A stretch of 43,776 bases of DNA, taken from NCBI GenBank assembly GCA_028339355.1, contig JAOLBX010000012.1, forward strand, positions 1 through 43,776, read 5' to 3'. Every line of letters begins with the position of its first letter. Within the stretch, counting starts at the first letter, position 1. Below the pieces are notes generated by a model, which was not told where the DNA came from, searched no databases, and saw only the letters and a program-made list of their open reading frames with translations. The translations under genes were made by a program, and so were the position numbers. Below are positions 22,514-31,713 of the stretch, in pieces. Source of the stretch: Bacteroidia bacterium. Its GTDB lineage: Bacteria > Bacteroidota > Bacteroidia > NS11-12g > UBA9320.

Positions 22514-25500
22514 TTCTTGGTAGGGTTACATTAAACGTGGTTCCTTTATCTACTTCGCTTACAAAAGACACCTTGCCTCCGGCAGATTCTACAATCTTGC
22601 GGCATATAGCCAGTCCGAGCCCCATTCCAGAGTTTTTGGTACTGAAATTTGGTACAAATACCTTCTTGTATAGTTCTTTAGGAATACCTTTTCCATTGTC
22701 TTTTATGTCTATGCTTATTTCTGTGTTAGTAGAATTTAGCTGTACTTGTATTTTACCTTTTCTGCCCTCCGGAATAGCTTGTATGGCATTCTTTATCAGG
22801 TTATTAAATACGCGTCGTATTTGTTCAGGGTCGGCAATAGTTAGAGCATCTAGGCTAATGTTTGCAAATATTTCTACGTTTTCTGATTGTTTAAAAAGAT
22901 CTGCAGTTCCTGCCAGTATTTTGGAAACATCAAAGACTTCAAACTTATCCTCTGGCATCTGTGCAAAGTTGCCAAACTCACTTGCCAAGGTGCTCAGACT
23001 ATTGATTTGGTCTATGAGAAGCCTACTCGTTTTGCTAAACAATGCATCTAGTTTTTCACTAGGCCCAGCATCATAGGCTCGTTGAAGATGCTGCACGCTG
23101 AGCTTCATGGGTGTTAGTGGATTTTTTATCTCGTGTGCTACCTGTTTTGCCATCTCTCTCCAAGCACCTTCACGCTCGGTTTCTGCCATTTGGTTGGCAC
23201 TTTCTTCTAGTTCCATCACCATTTTGTTGTACTGCTTCACGAGCTGACCTATCTCATCGTCTCTGTTATATGTGATGAGTTCGTTCTCACCCAAGAGGAC
23301 CGTCTTAGCTATCTTTTCACGGATGAGTACTAGTGGTTTTGAAATCTGTTTTGAGATAATGTATGCCAATAGTATTCCGCCGAGGAGGAGCAAGAAGTAG
23401 ATGTTCAGAATATTCACAACTAGGTTAGAAATCTGCTTATTGAGTTGTTCGTTTTTAGCAAAAAACGGAGTGTTCAAAAAGCCCAGTATTTCATTTTTTC
23501 CGTCGAATAAAGGAACGTACGCACTCAGATAGTCAGAGCCTTCGAGCTCTTCTTGTATAAGTAGCTGTGAGGATTTATGTAGTTTTAGCCTCGCAAAGGC
23601 TTTGGGATTCATCTGAGTGCTAAGGATCTCATTGTCATTGAGATATGGTTTGGTACTTCCCAGGAGTTTCCCATCTGTATTGTATAAGTTTATATCTACA
23701 TTGTACGTGCTGCTTTCCTCGTTTAGTATGAGCGTGCGAGATTCTGTATCATTTAGTTTTTGTTCTAGATCTACCTTGTCTTGCAGTCGAGTGCTTATGT
23801 TTTTAACTTTTGTAAGAAGTTGATTTTCAAGATTTTGATTGTAATTGGAGCGTATGAATGTAATGATAATATATACAGACAAGAGTAACCCTAACAGCAA
23901 TATTATGGTTAGAGATGTCTGTATTCTACTGCTCAAATATTTGGATGTTCCTGGCAAGAAGGCAGTAGCCATTGGGTCATCTATACCGTAAATAAATCTA
24001 GTGAGTAGTGAGATGAAAAATCCAATGGGAAGCAAAAGTAATAGTGTAAACGTGAACGACGATAGCCAGGATCGTATACGGTTTTCAGTTTTGCTTAGGA
24101 CTACTTGGTATATTCCTTGGTCATATTTTCTGTGCCGCACTGCTCCAAGCGAAAAGATACTACTTCCGTTATCTTCAGGTAAGGAATTGAGCTGATACGG
24201 ATAGCTTCCTTTTTGGCTCACTAGTCTATTATTGAAGTAAAGTCCGTAGGAATAATCGCTCAACGAGATAAGTTGTGTAGACTTCTGATTATCAAACACT
24301 TCTGGGTATAAAAACTCTGACTGTACCACACGTGGTTGCAAGAGTATGAATGTGGTTCCGTAGTGTCCATCCAAGTCGCAGTTTTCATACTTGGCTATAT
24401 AGCCATTCACACTTATGGGGTTGTCTATCTGATAAAAATAGGCACTTGCAGTCCGCTTGGAATTAGTGTTGTATACTTCATCCAAGTCTGCAAGAGAATA
24501 GAGGTTGTTTTGGTTGGTGTTTTTACCCTCAAATCCGAAACTAAAGAGTTTTAACTCGTATTTTTCTAAATAATTGCTAAAATAGAGATGCTTAATTCTA
24601 TTCTCTATTTGGTCTTTTTTTACATTGAAATTTTGATTGTCGGAGGGAGTTAGGAATTCTAAAGCCAACTCGTTTTCAAATGATTTGAGGATTTGTTCAG
24701 CCCTAGTATCTTTATTGGCTATCAGCTCTTTTGCAAAATCATGGATGTAGGATTCTTCTCTTTCCTTATGATTGAAAAAGACAATGCCCGCTGTGACAAT
24801 AGCTGTAAGTAAAAAATACGAATAGATTGTTGTTCGAATTTTTTTTGACGTGGCGTCTATTAGCATACCAATACCTATCAAAAGGACTGCAGGAACCAGG
24901 CTACTGAGAGATCGATGAGCATCGATATATTGGAATGCACAGAAGAGAAGGAGTCCAATTAGGATTGCAAACCAAGTTTTTTTATCCTTTAGATCATTCT
25001 TAAGGTTGCTATGATAGCAAAGCATCCATAAAGAAATGAAAGCGAGTAATATGAATGCGAGGGCCACAAAGGTTTGAACACTGAGACCAAAGAGTTTCTC
25101 AAAGTCAAAGGATATAGCTGATCTGAGAACCAGTCTGCTACTGAGGTCAATGAAAAAGTCTCCAAGAAAGAATAATGCAAGACTCAGTAGAGCAGCGGAG
25201 ACTATTTTGGGAAGCTTTTTGAGCAACTGAAATAGGGCTAGGTCTATAGAGACTATGCCTGCCAAATGGATAAATAATACAAAAACCAGGTGGCTGGCTG
25301 AAACACTTAAAATACTCTGAGTAGATAAAAGGTAAAAATCTTGGAACCCATAGTTGAGTTGGCTAAACACCAAGAACTGAATGAGGAGAGCAAGCGAAGC
25401 CGATAGATACATCCAGTTCTTCTTTTCTCTAAGATAGAATAACATTAGGAATACTAGCAAGTAGCTGGCAATGAGTCCTAAAAGTAAAAAAAAGTTATGG

Positions 25501-26033
25501 TTGTGTACTATGTGCTCAAAAGTAAAAATAGTTTGTTGTGGTGATAGGGTAGAGCTATTTATGGTAAGTCGTTTGTCTGCTAATTCTGGATTATGATTGA
25601 CAAGACGTGAGTGGATTTTTCCTTCGTTGGCTAATCTGAATGCTAAAAAAGTATTGCTTTTGTCCTTGAAAACGGCATATAGATCATCACCAAAAATATA
25701 GGAAACTGGAAATGTAGAGGAAGATAGAACTGTGCTATCTAAGCTTATTTTATTGCTATTCCAGTAAGTTGGTTGAGTGCCATCGTATTTTATAATATAC
25801 CATCGCTCTTTTTTTAGCAAAGTACCTTTTATATTATTTTTGGAGTCGAAGCTTATAGGAAGTATATCGGCAAATATGGTGTTAGCTTCTTGTTCTAGTG
25901 AGGCTATAAATTCTGAAATATCGAGGTCTTCATCTGCTACAGAGTCGATAGTATGAGAAGTAGCTAGCATTGCCACCATGGCTAGAATTAGAGCAGCTAT
26001 CAGTATCCACGATATCTGAATTTTTTGCTTCAA
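22500..26033 (-). CDS. NtrY-like multi-pass sensor histidine kinase
   Basis: A 1177-residue sensor kinase. A first helix (about 8-27) is followed by an extracytoplasmic part and then a block of about seven helices (about 175-410) with motifs such as 'LLLGLIASYLLVFLMLFYL'. A second large extracytoplasmic region follows, then 'LLLGGILLAYIISKQISKPL' leading into a HAMP domain. The cytoplasmic end has HisKA with 'AHEIKNPLTP' (H967), an N box 'FNNLIKNAIQ' (about 1076-1085), 'DNGKGIP' (1112 on) and 'GMGLGLAICRKI'. No response regulator is adjacent. The start overlaps hldD by 4 bases and the end overlaps the redoxin by 14, so the three are translationally coupled. The signal is unknown. Confidence 0.93.
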   Translation of the reverse strand: MKQKIQISWILIAALILAMVAMLATSHTIDSVADEDLDISEFIASLEQEANTIFADILPISFDSKNNIKGTLLKKERWYIIKYDGTQPTYWNSNKISLDSTVLSSSTFPVSYIFGDDLYAVFKDKSNTFLAFRLANEGKIHSRLVNHNPELADKRLTINSSTLSPQQTIFTFEHIVHNHNFFLLLGLIASYLLVFLMLFYLREKKNWMYLSASLALLIQFLVFSQLNYGFQDFYLLSTQSILSVSASHLVFVLFIHLAGIVSIDLALFQLLKKLPKIVSAALLSLALFFLGDFFIDLSSRLVLRSAISFDFEKLFGLSVQTFVALAFILLAFISLWMLCYHSNLKNDLKDKKTWFAILIGLLLFCAFQYIDAHRSLSSLVPAVLLIGIGMLIDATSKKIRTTIYSYFLLTAIVTAGIVFFNHKEREESYIHDFAKELIANKDTRAEQILKSFENELALEFLTPSDNQNFNVKKDQIENRIKHLYFSNYLEKYELKLFSFGFEGKNTNQNNLYSLADLDEVYNTNSKRTASAYFYQIDNPISVNGYIAKYENCDLDGHYGTTFILLQPRVVQSEFLYPEVFDNQKSTQLISLSDYSYGLYFNNRLVSQKGSYPYQLNSLPEDNGSSIFSLGAVRHRKYDQGIYQVVLSKTENRIRSWLSSFTFTLLLLLPIGFFISLLTRFIYGIDDPMATAFLPGTSKYLSSRIQTSLTIILLLGLLLSVYIIITFIRSNYNQNLENQLLTKVKNISTRLQDKVDLEQKLNDTESRTLILNEESSTYNVDINLYNTDGKLLGSTKPYLNDNEILSTQMNPKAFARLKLHKSSQLLIQEELEGSDYLSAYVPLFDGKNEILGFLNTPFFAKNEQLNKQISNLVVNILNIYFLLLLGGILLAYIISKQISKPLVLIREKIAKTVLLGENELITYNRDDEIGQLVKQYNKMVMELEESANQMAETEREGAWREMAKQVAHEIKNPLTPMKLSVQHLQRAYDAGPSEKLDALFSKTSRLLIDQINSLSTLASEFGNFAQMPEDKFEVFDVSKILAGTADLFKQSENVEIFANISLDALTIADPEQIRRVFNNLIKNAIQAIPEGRKGKIQVQLNSTNTEISIDIKDNGKGIPKELYKKVFVPNFSTKNSGMGLGLAICRKIVESAGGKVSFVSEVDKGTTFNVTLPRNEKA

Positions 26034-26989
26034 TAGGTAGTGTTAGATTGAAGGTAGTTTTGTACGTAGTCTGCTACTGCATCTTCCAGTTGATAAAACT
26101 CTGATTTGTAACCAGCATTTCTGGTTTTGGTCATTTTAGCCTCGGTGAAGTACTGGTACTTATCTCTAATATCTATAGGCGTAGGGATGTAATTAATCAT
26201 AGGTTCTTTATCCAATGCTAAGAAGATAGCGTTTGCCAAGTCATTAAAAGTACGAGCTGTTCCTGTCCCTGCATTGTAGATTCCACTACTTGTCTGATTT
26301 TGGTGCCAAAACCACATTAAATTCAAAAGATCTTTAACATAAATAAAATCGCGTATCTGCTCTCCGTCACCATATTTTGGGTTGTGAGATTGGAAGAGCT
26401 TCAGGCTTCCATTATCGGCTATTTGATTGAATGCGTGCATGACGACGCTTGCCATTCTTCCTTTGTGATATTCATTAGGACCAAACACATTGAAAAACTT
26501 TAATCCTACCCAAAATGGTGGTGTTTCTTCTTGTGCCAAGGCCCATACGTCAAAATCTTGCTTGCTCTGCCCATAAGGATTAAGTGGCTTTAAATTTTCT
26601 ATTGCACTATCGTCATCAAAACCCTCTTCACCACCTCCATAAGTGGCTGCAGAAGATGCATAAAGAAAAGGGATTTTATTTGAGGTGCAGTGTTTCCAGA
26701 GTGCTTGAGAATACCTCATGTTGAGCTCGTCAAAAATGTTAATATCAAACTCTGTAGTGTCTGTGCGTGCACCTATATGAAAAACAAAGTCAATAGTATG
26801 GCGGGGTAAATCGTGTAAAAAGATGGATCGATCTATTTTAGCGGAAAATAGTTTTCCTTCTAAGTTTTTGCTCTTCTCAGATCTATTGAAATCATCTACC
26901 AAAATGAGGTCGGTTAGTCCTCGCTCATTGAGAAAAGAGACCAAACAACTACCTATAAATCCTGCTGCTCCTGTAACGAGTATCGCCAT
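26030..26989 (-). CDS. hldD: ADP-L-glycero-D-manno-heptose-6-epimerase
   Basis: A 319-residue SDR-type epimerase converting ADP-D,D-heptose to ADP-L,D-heptose for LPS inner-core synthesis. It has the N-terminal NADP-binding 'TGAAGFIGS' (7-14) and 'ILVDDF', the 'YASSAATYG' Ser-containing stretch and the catalytic 'NPYGQSK' (Y139, K143). 'FFNVFGPNEYHKGRMASV' and 'QIRDFIYVKDL' are HldD-type substrate-pocket motifs. It is the first gene of the hldD-kinase-redoxin unit. The upstream gap to the PTPS gene (26990-27170) is divergent and contains ATTAGTGA-type short repeats. Confidence 0.93.
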   Translation of the reverse strand: MAILVTGAAGFIGSCLVSFLNERGLTDLILVDDFNRSEKSKNLEGKLFSAKIDRSIFLHDLPRHTIDFVFHIGARTDTTEFDINIFDELNMRYSQALWKHCTSNKIPFLYASSAATYGGGEEGFDDDSAIENLKPLNPYGQSKQDFDVWALAQEETPPFWVGLKFFNVFGPNEYHKGRMASVVMHAFNQIADNGSLKLFQSHNPKYGDGEQIRDFIYVKDLLNLMWFWHQNQTSSGIYNAGTGTARTFNDLANAIFLALDKEPMINYIPTPIDIRDKYQYFTEAKMTKTRNAGYKSEFYQLEDAVADYVQNYLQSNTTY

Positions 26990-27170
26990 GTGGTACGAAA
27001 TTAGTGATTAGTGACTAGTTAATTAGTGAAATAGTTGTTTTAAATGAGTTTAACCTTCGAGATTTTAACAGCATTGTGTTTTTGGTTTTTGGATGAAATA
27101 ACGCATTGTTAATGTACTTGATGCCATAGTGTTAAAAGTTATTGTTAAAATTGCAGAGCATTAAGAATCA

Positions 27171-27590
27171 ATGTCAAAAAAGCTAGTTTACATCACAAGA
27201 AAAGTACACTTCAATGGAGCACACAAGCTCTTCAATCCTGAATGGACAGAAGAACAAAACGATGCCGTTTTTGGAAAATGTGCAAACAAGAATTGGCACG
27301 GTCACAATTTTGATTTGTACGTTACCGTAAAAGGAGCTCCAAATCCAGATACCGGTTTTGTGATGGACCTCAAAAAGCTAAAGTTGGTACTCCAGAATAA
27401 AGTAGTCTCTAAATTGGATCATAAAAATTTCAATATAGATGTAGATTTTTTGAAAGGTGTGATGCCAAGTATAGAAAACATAGTGATGAAAATATGGGAA
27501 GAGGTGGAGCCAGAACTTCCTTATGGAGCTGAGCTTCATTGCATCAAACTCTACGAAACTGAGAATCAGTACGTGGAGTACTACGGGTAA
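27171..27590 (+). CDS. 6-pyruvoyl-tetrahydropterin synthase / 6-carboxytetrahydropterin synthase (PTPS/QueD family)
   Basis: A 139-residue T-fold enzyme acting on 7,8-dihydroneopterin triphosphate, in pterin or queuosine-precursor synthesis. Zinc ligands are 'HFNGAHKL' (H18) and 'WHGHNF' (H43, H45); the catalytic Cys is in 'FGKCANKNWHGH' (C37), and 'LDHKNFN' and 'CIKLYETENQYVEYY' provide the Asp-His and Glu substrate residues. The PTPS-like spacing does not separate QueD from a biopterin role, and no queCEF genes are near. It is divergent from hldD and convergent with the next membrane protein (a 4-base gap). Confidence 0.9.
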   Translation: MSKKLVYITRKVHFNGAHKLFNPEWTEEQNDAVFGKCANKNWHGHNFDLYVTVKGAPNPDTGFVMDLKKLKLVLQNKVVSKLDHKNFNIDVDFLKGVMPSIENIVMKIWEEVEPELPYGAELHCIKLYETENQYVEYYG

Positions 27591-27594
27591 ATTG

Positions 27595-28269
27595 TTACCC
27601 TTTTCTAAATCTCCTTATCGCAACAAAATGACTAAACATCACGATAGGTACTATCACTGAAGGCAACCATACAAATGGGAAATATAAAACTCCTATGTTG
27701 GGTTGGTCAAACGCGAGCTGCTGAATAGGCATAGGGGCACATAGAAGTGCGATGACTACTATGTTAATCAATAACAAAAGACAAACCACATTCCACACAA
27801 GCATAATCTTAGCAGAGACATTTTTTCGAATAAAATAGAGATATACCATCAGTGGAGCAGTAAGGCCAGCGATAATATCAAAATTGGCACCTTCGAAAGT
27901 CATGATTTGTGGAATGCTCTTAGCTATGAATAGCCAGAGCAAACAAAACTCGACAGGGATTCTAACTATGTGCAGCCACGTAAGAGTTTTAAGGTTTAGA
28001 GAGTCTATGAAAGTTCTTCCTTTGGACGTATTAAAAAGTGCCAGTATGAGAGCAAGAGTGGGAAAAAATGTAAATGGCATTCTGGGTGGCACGGTGTCCA
28101 GTTTCAAATAAAACTGACTCCAAGCCAATACTCCTTGAATGATTGTCCATCCAAGAACAATCAAAAGTGTTTTTTTAGAATAGCCAGCGGCTTTATAGAT
28201 CATAAAAATACTGAATACTGTGGCTATTATAAAAATGATGTTGGCATAATTGGGTAGATTATCAATCAT
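27595..28269 (-). CDS. Seven-helix membrane protein, hypothetical
   Basis: 224 residues, nearly all hydrophobic, with about seven helices ('IIFIIATVFSIFMIYKAA', 'LLIVLGWTIIQGVLAWS', 'FFPTLALILALF', 'IVRIPVEFCLLWLFIA', 'IIAGLTAPLMVYLYFI', 'VVCLLLLINIVVIALLC', 'FPFVWLPSVIVPIVMFSHFV'). I do not recognise the family. It sits next to the decayed Crp/Fnr-type regulator, and the two may once have formed a regulator-target pair. Confidence 0.7.
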   Translation of the reverse strand: MIDNLPNYANIIFIIATVFSIFMIYKAAGYSKKTLLIVLGWTIIQGVLAWSQFYLKLDTVPPRMPFTFFPTLALILALFNTSKGRTFIDSLNLKTLTWLHIVRIPVEFCLLWLFIAKSIPQIMTFEGANFDIIAGLTAPLMVYLYFIRKNVSAKIMLVWNVVCLLLLINIVVIALLCAPMPIQQLAFDQPNIGVLYFPFVWLPSVIVPIVMFSHFVAIRRFRKG

Positions 28270-28341
28270 AATTTCTTTTTTAGATACGACAAATATTAAT
28301 AAGAAGAGTGACTTCTTGCTTGTCCTATGACAAGAAATGAA

Positions 28342-28874
28342 TTAAGATTTGGAACGACTAAGCTCTTTCCGTACTCTACTGAGTGATGAGTCCGTTATAT
28401 CAAGGTATGTAGCAATGTGTTTTAACGGTGCTTGCAGCATTATCTCTGGATGCTGATCAATTAGTTGGAGATAGCGGAACTCTGCACTATCTGTTATCAT
28501 AGAAATGGTTCGCTGCTTTAGTGATAGATGGTTTTGTACCAATCGTGTTCGACCTCACTTGCGAAAAGATGGTATGGTGTCAAACAATTCCTGAAAACGA
28601 TCGTATTTCATTTGCCAAATGATGGAGTCTTATAGTGCCTGTATATTTTCTTTGGTGGGAATGCGAAGAAATAGCGAAGCTACTTCCCAAACAATATCTC
28701 CACTAGTATAGAAACCAGTAGTAATGTCATTTCCTTTGTGTCGATAGCAAATGCTCGGAGACATCCAGTTTATACGAAGTAGTATTTGTGTGCTTGCTCT
28801 CCTTCGGTCAAGATTATTTCGTTTTTACTAACTTCTTTTTGTTCAAATGAATTGCGTAACTGTCCGCAGTTCAT
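28342..28874 (-). pseudogene. Crp/Fnr-family regulator pseudogene
   Basis: The C-terminal HTH is intact ('QAPLKHIATYLDITDSSLSR') but the upstream cyclic-nucleotide-binding-like domain is broken. Reading on from an ATG at 28874 gives 'SKNEIILTEGE' and 'KYYFV' then TAA, 'TGCLRAFAIDTK' then a one-base deletion, 'GFYTSGDIVWEVASLFLRIP' and 'ENIQAL' then TAA, and 'YDRFQELFDTIPSFRK' then TGA where a Trp codon is expected. Three nonsense codons and a frameshift make this a true pseudogene, not a single sequencing error. It may also be shortened at the N-terminus. Confidence 0.88.
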
Positions 28875-28915
28875 TTGGATTTTAAATGTCCTGACCAAAT
28901 ATGGTATTTAAGATG

Positions 28916-29758
28916 TTATTTTGGTCCATCACTAGAAGACTTTAATATGTTGAATCGAGCACCAAACACTACATTCCATTGTGAGAAAAAGAAACTTTGT
29001 TTGGCTCGGTCTTCTTTACGATAAGTGGTCAGAATATCCGGCATGTTGATATAGCCTCCTTTTAGCTCAGTTTGTATGAAGTAGTGTTTGTAAAATGTAG
29101 CATTTGCACCTATTACGGCAGATGCTCCATATCCTGAATAGTGCCATTGGTCTGCTCGCCCTATATTCATCAGGCTCACATTAGTCCGGGGATAAATAAA
29201 GCCCATACCTATGCCACTTACCGCACTTATATCTACTTTATTTTTGTGTAATAAGTGATCATATCGTCTTAATTCAGCGTTAGCATAATTTAGACCGTCT
29301 GTATGCTCAAACGTAAGAAACTCAGGTGTCAGCTTAATGTCTTTGTCTGTATACTCTCCGTTATAGAGTGTATCTACGTTATTTATTGTGCCGTTTATTT
29401 TAACTGTTTGCCCTTGAGCCATAACATACTTCATGTGGTCCCATCCTAAAGTAATGCTGTATTTGTCTGAGATAAAATACCCGAGTCTCATGTTGTATTG
29501 TGGAATGGTAAGCTTGTTCAGCTTGAAGTACGGGTCCAATTTAAATTTGCTTTGCCTGTCTTTGGCCACTACATCTTTTAGCATAAAATCATAACCATCT
29601 CCGGTAAATGATATGTCGGATTTGGAATACCAGTCCAGATTATAGCCCCAATAGAAATAGAAGTCTCCTTTTTTAGTAGAGCTGAAGTCTTGAGCCGTTG
29701 CGTTTTGAGTATATGCATTACAGCATATAGCTAGAATTAAGATCAGACTCCGTATCAT
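28916..29758 (-). CDS. Outer-membrane beta-barrel protein, hypothetical
   Basis: A 280-residue exported protein (signal 'MIRSLILILAICCNAYTQNA') with amphipathic beta strands rich in aromatic residues, such as 'GDFYFYWGYNLDWYSKSDI', 'PQYNMRLGYFISDKYSITLG' and 'FFFSQWNVVFGARFNIL'. The C-terminal strand ends shortly before 'SSSDGPK'. It is probably an outer-membrane barrel; the family is not named. An exact -7 box (TATATTTG) lies just upstream. Confidence 0.75.
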   Translation of the reverse strand: MIRSLILILAICCNAYTQNATAQDFSSTKKGDFYFYWGYNLDWYSKSDISFTGDGYDFMLKDVVAKDRQSKFKLDPYFKLNKLTIPQYNMRLGYFISDKYSITLGWDHMKYVMAQGQTVKINGTINNVDTLYNGEYTDKDIKLTPEFLTFEHTDGLNYANAELRRYDHLLHKNKVDISAVSGIGMGFIYPRTNVSLMNIGRADQWHYSGYGASAVIGANATFYKHYFIQTELKGGYINMPDILTTYRKEDRAKQSFFFSQWNVVFGARFNILKSSSDGPK

Positions 29759-29770
29759 TTATTTAGCGGG

Positions 29771-29778
29771 CAAATATA
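29771..29778 (-). promoter_or_regulatory. -7 box (TATATTTG) of the barrel-protein gene
   Basis: The minus strand reads TATATTTG, an exact TAnnTTTG match 12 bases upstream of the ATG at 29758. No -33 TTG was found at the expected distance. Confidence 0.45.
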
Positions 29779-30119
29779 TGTGGATTCATAAGAAGATAGA
29801 GTTAAGAAAAAGTCATTCTTCAAGAGGTCTTAAAGTGTCGTACTCGTCGATCATAAAGTGTAGTTTGTTAGCTCGTTACATTTTTGACAGTGAGCTTGTT
29901 TTTTTAGAACTTCCCGAGACGTCCGTTTGTATTTCTGTCATGATTGTTAAATAGGAGTAAGTTCAAGGTGCTCTGAAAAATTCTTTGCTTTGCTTCTGTG
30001 GCACTATTTTTTAGTGTAGCATAATCGTCCTTAGTGAATTGTATGTGATTAGTTACTTGCAATTAATTTTTCTATATATTTATTATTTATATATTCGTAA
30101 GCAATTACTCACTCTTTAG
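29779..30119. other. Non-coding interval upstream of the TetR gene
   Basis: About 340 AT-rich bases between divergent genes. I see no gene. Near 30070-30100 is an AT-only stretch (TATATATTTATTATTTATATA) with partial dyad symmetry just before TATATTCG, possibly the -7 box and operator of the tetR gene. A short CACTA/TAGTG hairpin lies near 30002-30015. Nothing else is supported. Confidence 0.4.
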
Positions 30120-30638
30120 ATGACAGAAAAACAAATTTCAATTTTGGAATCAGCCTTAGAACTCTTTTCCAGTAAGGGTTTTGATGCTGTGCCAACTAGT
30201 CTTATCGCTAAACAAGCAGGAGTGTCTGAAGGTCTTATCTTCAGACATTTTAAAAATAAACAAGGATTGCTCAATGCTATAGTGCAAATGGGAAAGGAAA
30301 AAATAGCGTTTAAAATTCAACTAATAACAGAAATCGTAGATCCTCAAAAGAGAATTCAAGCAATTATGGAGATTCCATTTAGTCTAGAGACAGATCAGTA
30401 CCCGTTGTGGAGATTAATCTATTCGCTCAAATGGCAACAGGAATATTCTGACGATGAATTTAGCCGGCCGATAAAGGAGGTCTTGGTAAATTCTCTGAAC
30501 GAATTAAAATATTTTGATGCTGATGCAGAAGCAGATTTGATAATGAGCTATATGGACGGTTTTGCATCTACTATTTTACTTAAAGGCGAAGTGGTGAACA
30601 AGGATAAACTCTTACACGCACTCAGAAAAAAATACTAA
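30120..30638 (+). CDS. TetR-family transcriptional regulator
   Basis: 172 residues with an N-terminal TetR HTH: 'ILESALELFSSKGFDAVPTS' followed by 'IAKQAGVSEGLIFRHFKNKQ' (about 7-52). The C-terminal ligand/dimer domain is of ordinary length. It is followed after 12 bases by the Rossmann gene in the same direction, an arrangement common for TetR-regulated enzymes, so autoregulation plus control of that gene is plausible. Confidence 0.92.
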   Translation: MTEKQISILESALELFSSKGFDAVPTSLIAKQAGVSEGLIFRHFKNKQGLLNAIVQMGKEKIAFKIQLITEIVDPQKRIQAIMEIPFSLETDQYPLWRLIYSLKWQQEYSDDEFSRPIKEVLVNSLNELKYFDADAEADLIMSYMDGFASTILLKGEVVNKDKLLHALRKKY

Positions 30639-30650
30639 TAAAGTCAAGAA

Positions 30651-31313
30651 ATGAAAGTAATAATAACAGGTAGTACAGGTATGGTAGGTCGAAGCACGCT
30701 CAATGAGTGTTTGGCAAATGACAAGGTGGAGGAAGTGCTAGTCGTAAACAGGAGGGCACTTGGACTAGAGCACCCTAAACTTAAAGAGTATATCCATGTC
30801 GATTTCTCCGATTTTAGCATAGCTGAAGAGACATTCAAAAGGTACGAAGCATGTTTTCATTGTATGGGAGTGACTTCTGTAGGTAAGGATGAGGCCGAGT
30901 TTAGTAAGTATACTTATGACATTACTAAGTCTCTTGCAAATGTTTGCTATGCAGCCAATCCAAGAATGGTAATGAATTACGTAAGTGGCACAGGTACGGA
31001 TACTTCAGAAAATGGAAGAATAATGTGGGCACGAGTAAAAGGGAAAACTGAAAACTATGTTTTGAATAAAGGCTTTAAAGATGCCTATATGTTTAGACTT
31101 GGGGCTCTTATTCCTGAAGGGAAAGTGAGTTCTGGTACGAGTTGGTACAAGTATATTTATATCGTAATGAGCCCATTTTTTCCTTTAATGAGAAGAATGA
31201 AGTTTGTGACTACGAGCAGCAGGTTTGGCAAGGCAATGATAAATACTGTATTGTATCCTCAAGAGAATAAGTATTTAGAGAATAAAAACATCAATATATT
31301 GGCCTTGAAATAG
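30651..31313 (+). CDS. NAD(P)-binding Rossmann-fold (atypical SDR) protein
   Basis: 220 residues of the NAD(P)H-binding/YwnB-like group: N-terminal 'IITGSTGMVGRSTLNECL' (TGxxGxxG), 'VLVVNRRALGLEHP', 'CFHCMGVTSVGKDEAEF', 'MNYVSGTGTDTSENGRIMWA' and 'VKGKTENYVL'. The substrate is unknown. It lies 12 bases downstream of the TetR gene and is likely co-transcribed and regulated by it. Confidence 0.88.
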   Translation: MKVIITGSTGMVGRSTLNECLANDKVEEVLVVNRRALGLEHPKLKEYIHVDFSDFSIAEETFKRYEACFHCMGVTSVGKDEAEFSKYTYDITKSLANVCYAANPRMVMNYVSGTGTDTSENGRIMWARVKGKTENYVLNKGFKDAYMFRLGALIPEGKVSSGTSWYKYIYIVMSPFFPLMRRMKFVTTSSRFGKAMINTVLYPQENKYLENKNINILALK

Positions 31314-31348
31314 CATAATCTGTTTACTAAAATCGGGAGTATGCTTCC

Positions 31349-31480
31349 TTAGTGTTTAACTACGAACAAGAATGTAGGTTGCCGGCCCATTTTGGTAAAT
31401 GCAAATAGTATTTTGCCAGTAACCGATAGCTTTAAATGAAACATGGGGATAGGTAGTAATACAGACTCTTTTGGTAGCAT
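31349..31480 (-). other. 43-codon open frame in a 400-base gap (weak)
   Basis: In the otherwise gene-free interval 31314-31660 the minus strand has an ATG-initiated frame of 43 codons ('MLPKESVLLPIPMFHLKLSV' onward, through 'FAFTKMGRQPTFLFVV' to its TAA). No ribosome-binding or promoter context supports it and I see no family. It may be a tiny gene, a remnant or chance; the rest of the gap shows only the hairpin at 31661-31690. Confidence 0.2.
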
Positions 31481-31660
31481 AGACAAAAAATGAATTAGCA
31501 GCTACAGTCTTTGTCTTTAATAGTTACTATGTAGAACTAATAATTTCGAGTGTAAATATTCTCTTGTCTAGTAGTAGTTTGGTTTATTGAATCCGATTGT
31601 GAGTATCCCATATTTTGGTCCTATTCCGTGTAATTCAGCTGTGGTAAATACAAAAACAGA

Positions 31661-31690
31661 AATGCCGATTGTGATAGCACAATCGGCATT
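31661..31690. terminator. Perfect 13-bp stem bidirectional terminator
   Basis: AATGCCGATTGTG pairs perfectly with CACAATCGGCATT around ATAG. On the plus strand TTTTAA follows; on the minus strand TTTCTGTTTTTG follows. It sits 24 bases past the SRPBCC gene's stop and can also stop plus-strand transcripts from the tetR operon. Confidence 0.8.
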
Positions 31691-31713
31691 TTAATAATGT
31701 TGAATTCAGATTA

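Noticed and set aside
27000-27040. ATTAGTGA-like short direct repeats between hldD and the PTPS gene
   Set aside because: Only three imperfect copies in AT-rich spacer; no array structure or known element.
30070-30100. Possible TetR operator in an AT-only tract
   Set aside because: Dyad symmetry is weak and expected in such composition; kept only as a remark in the gap entry.
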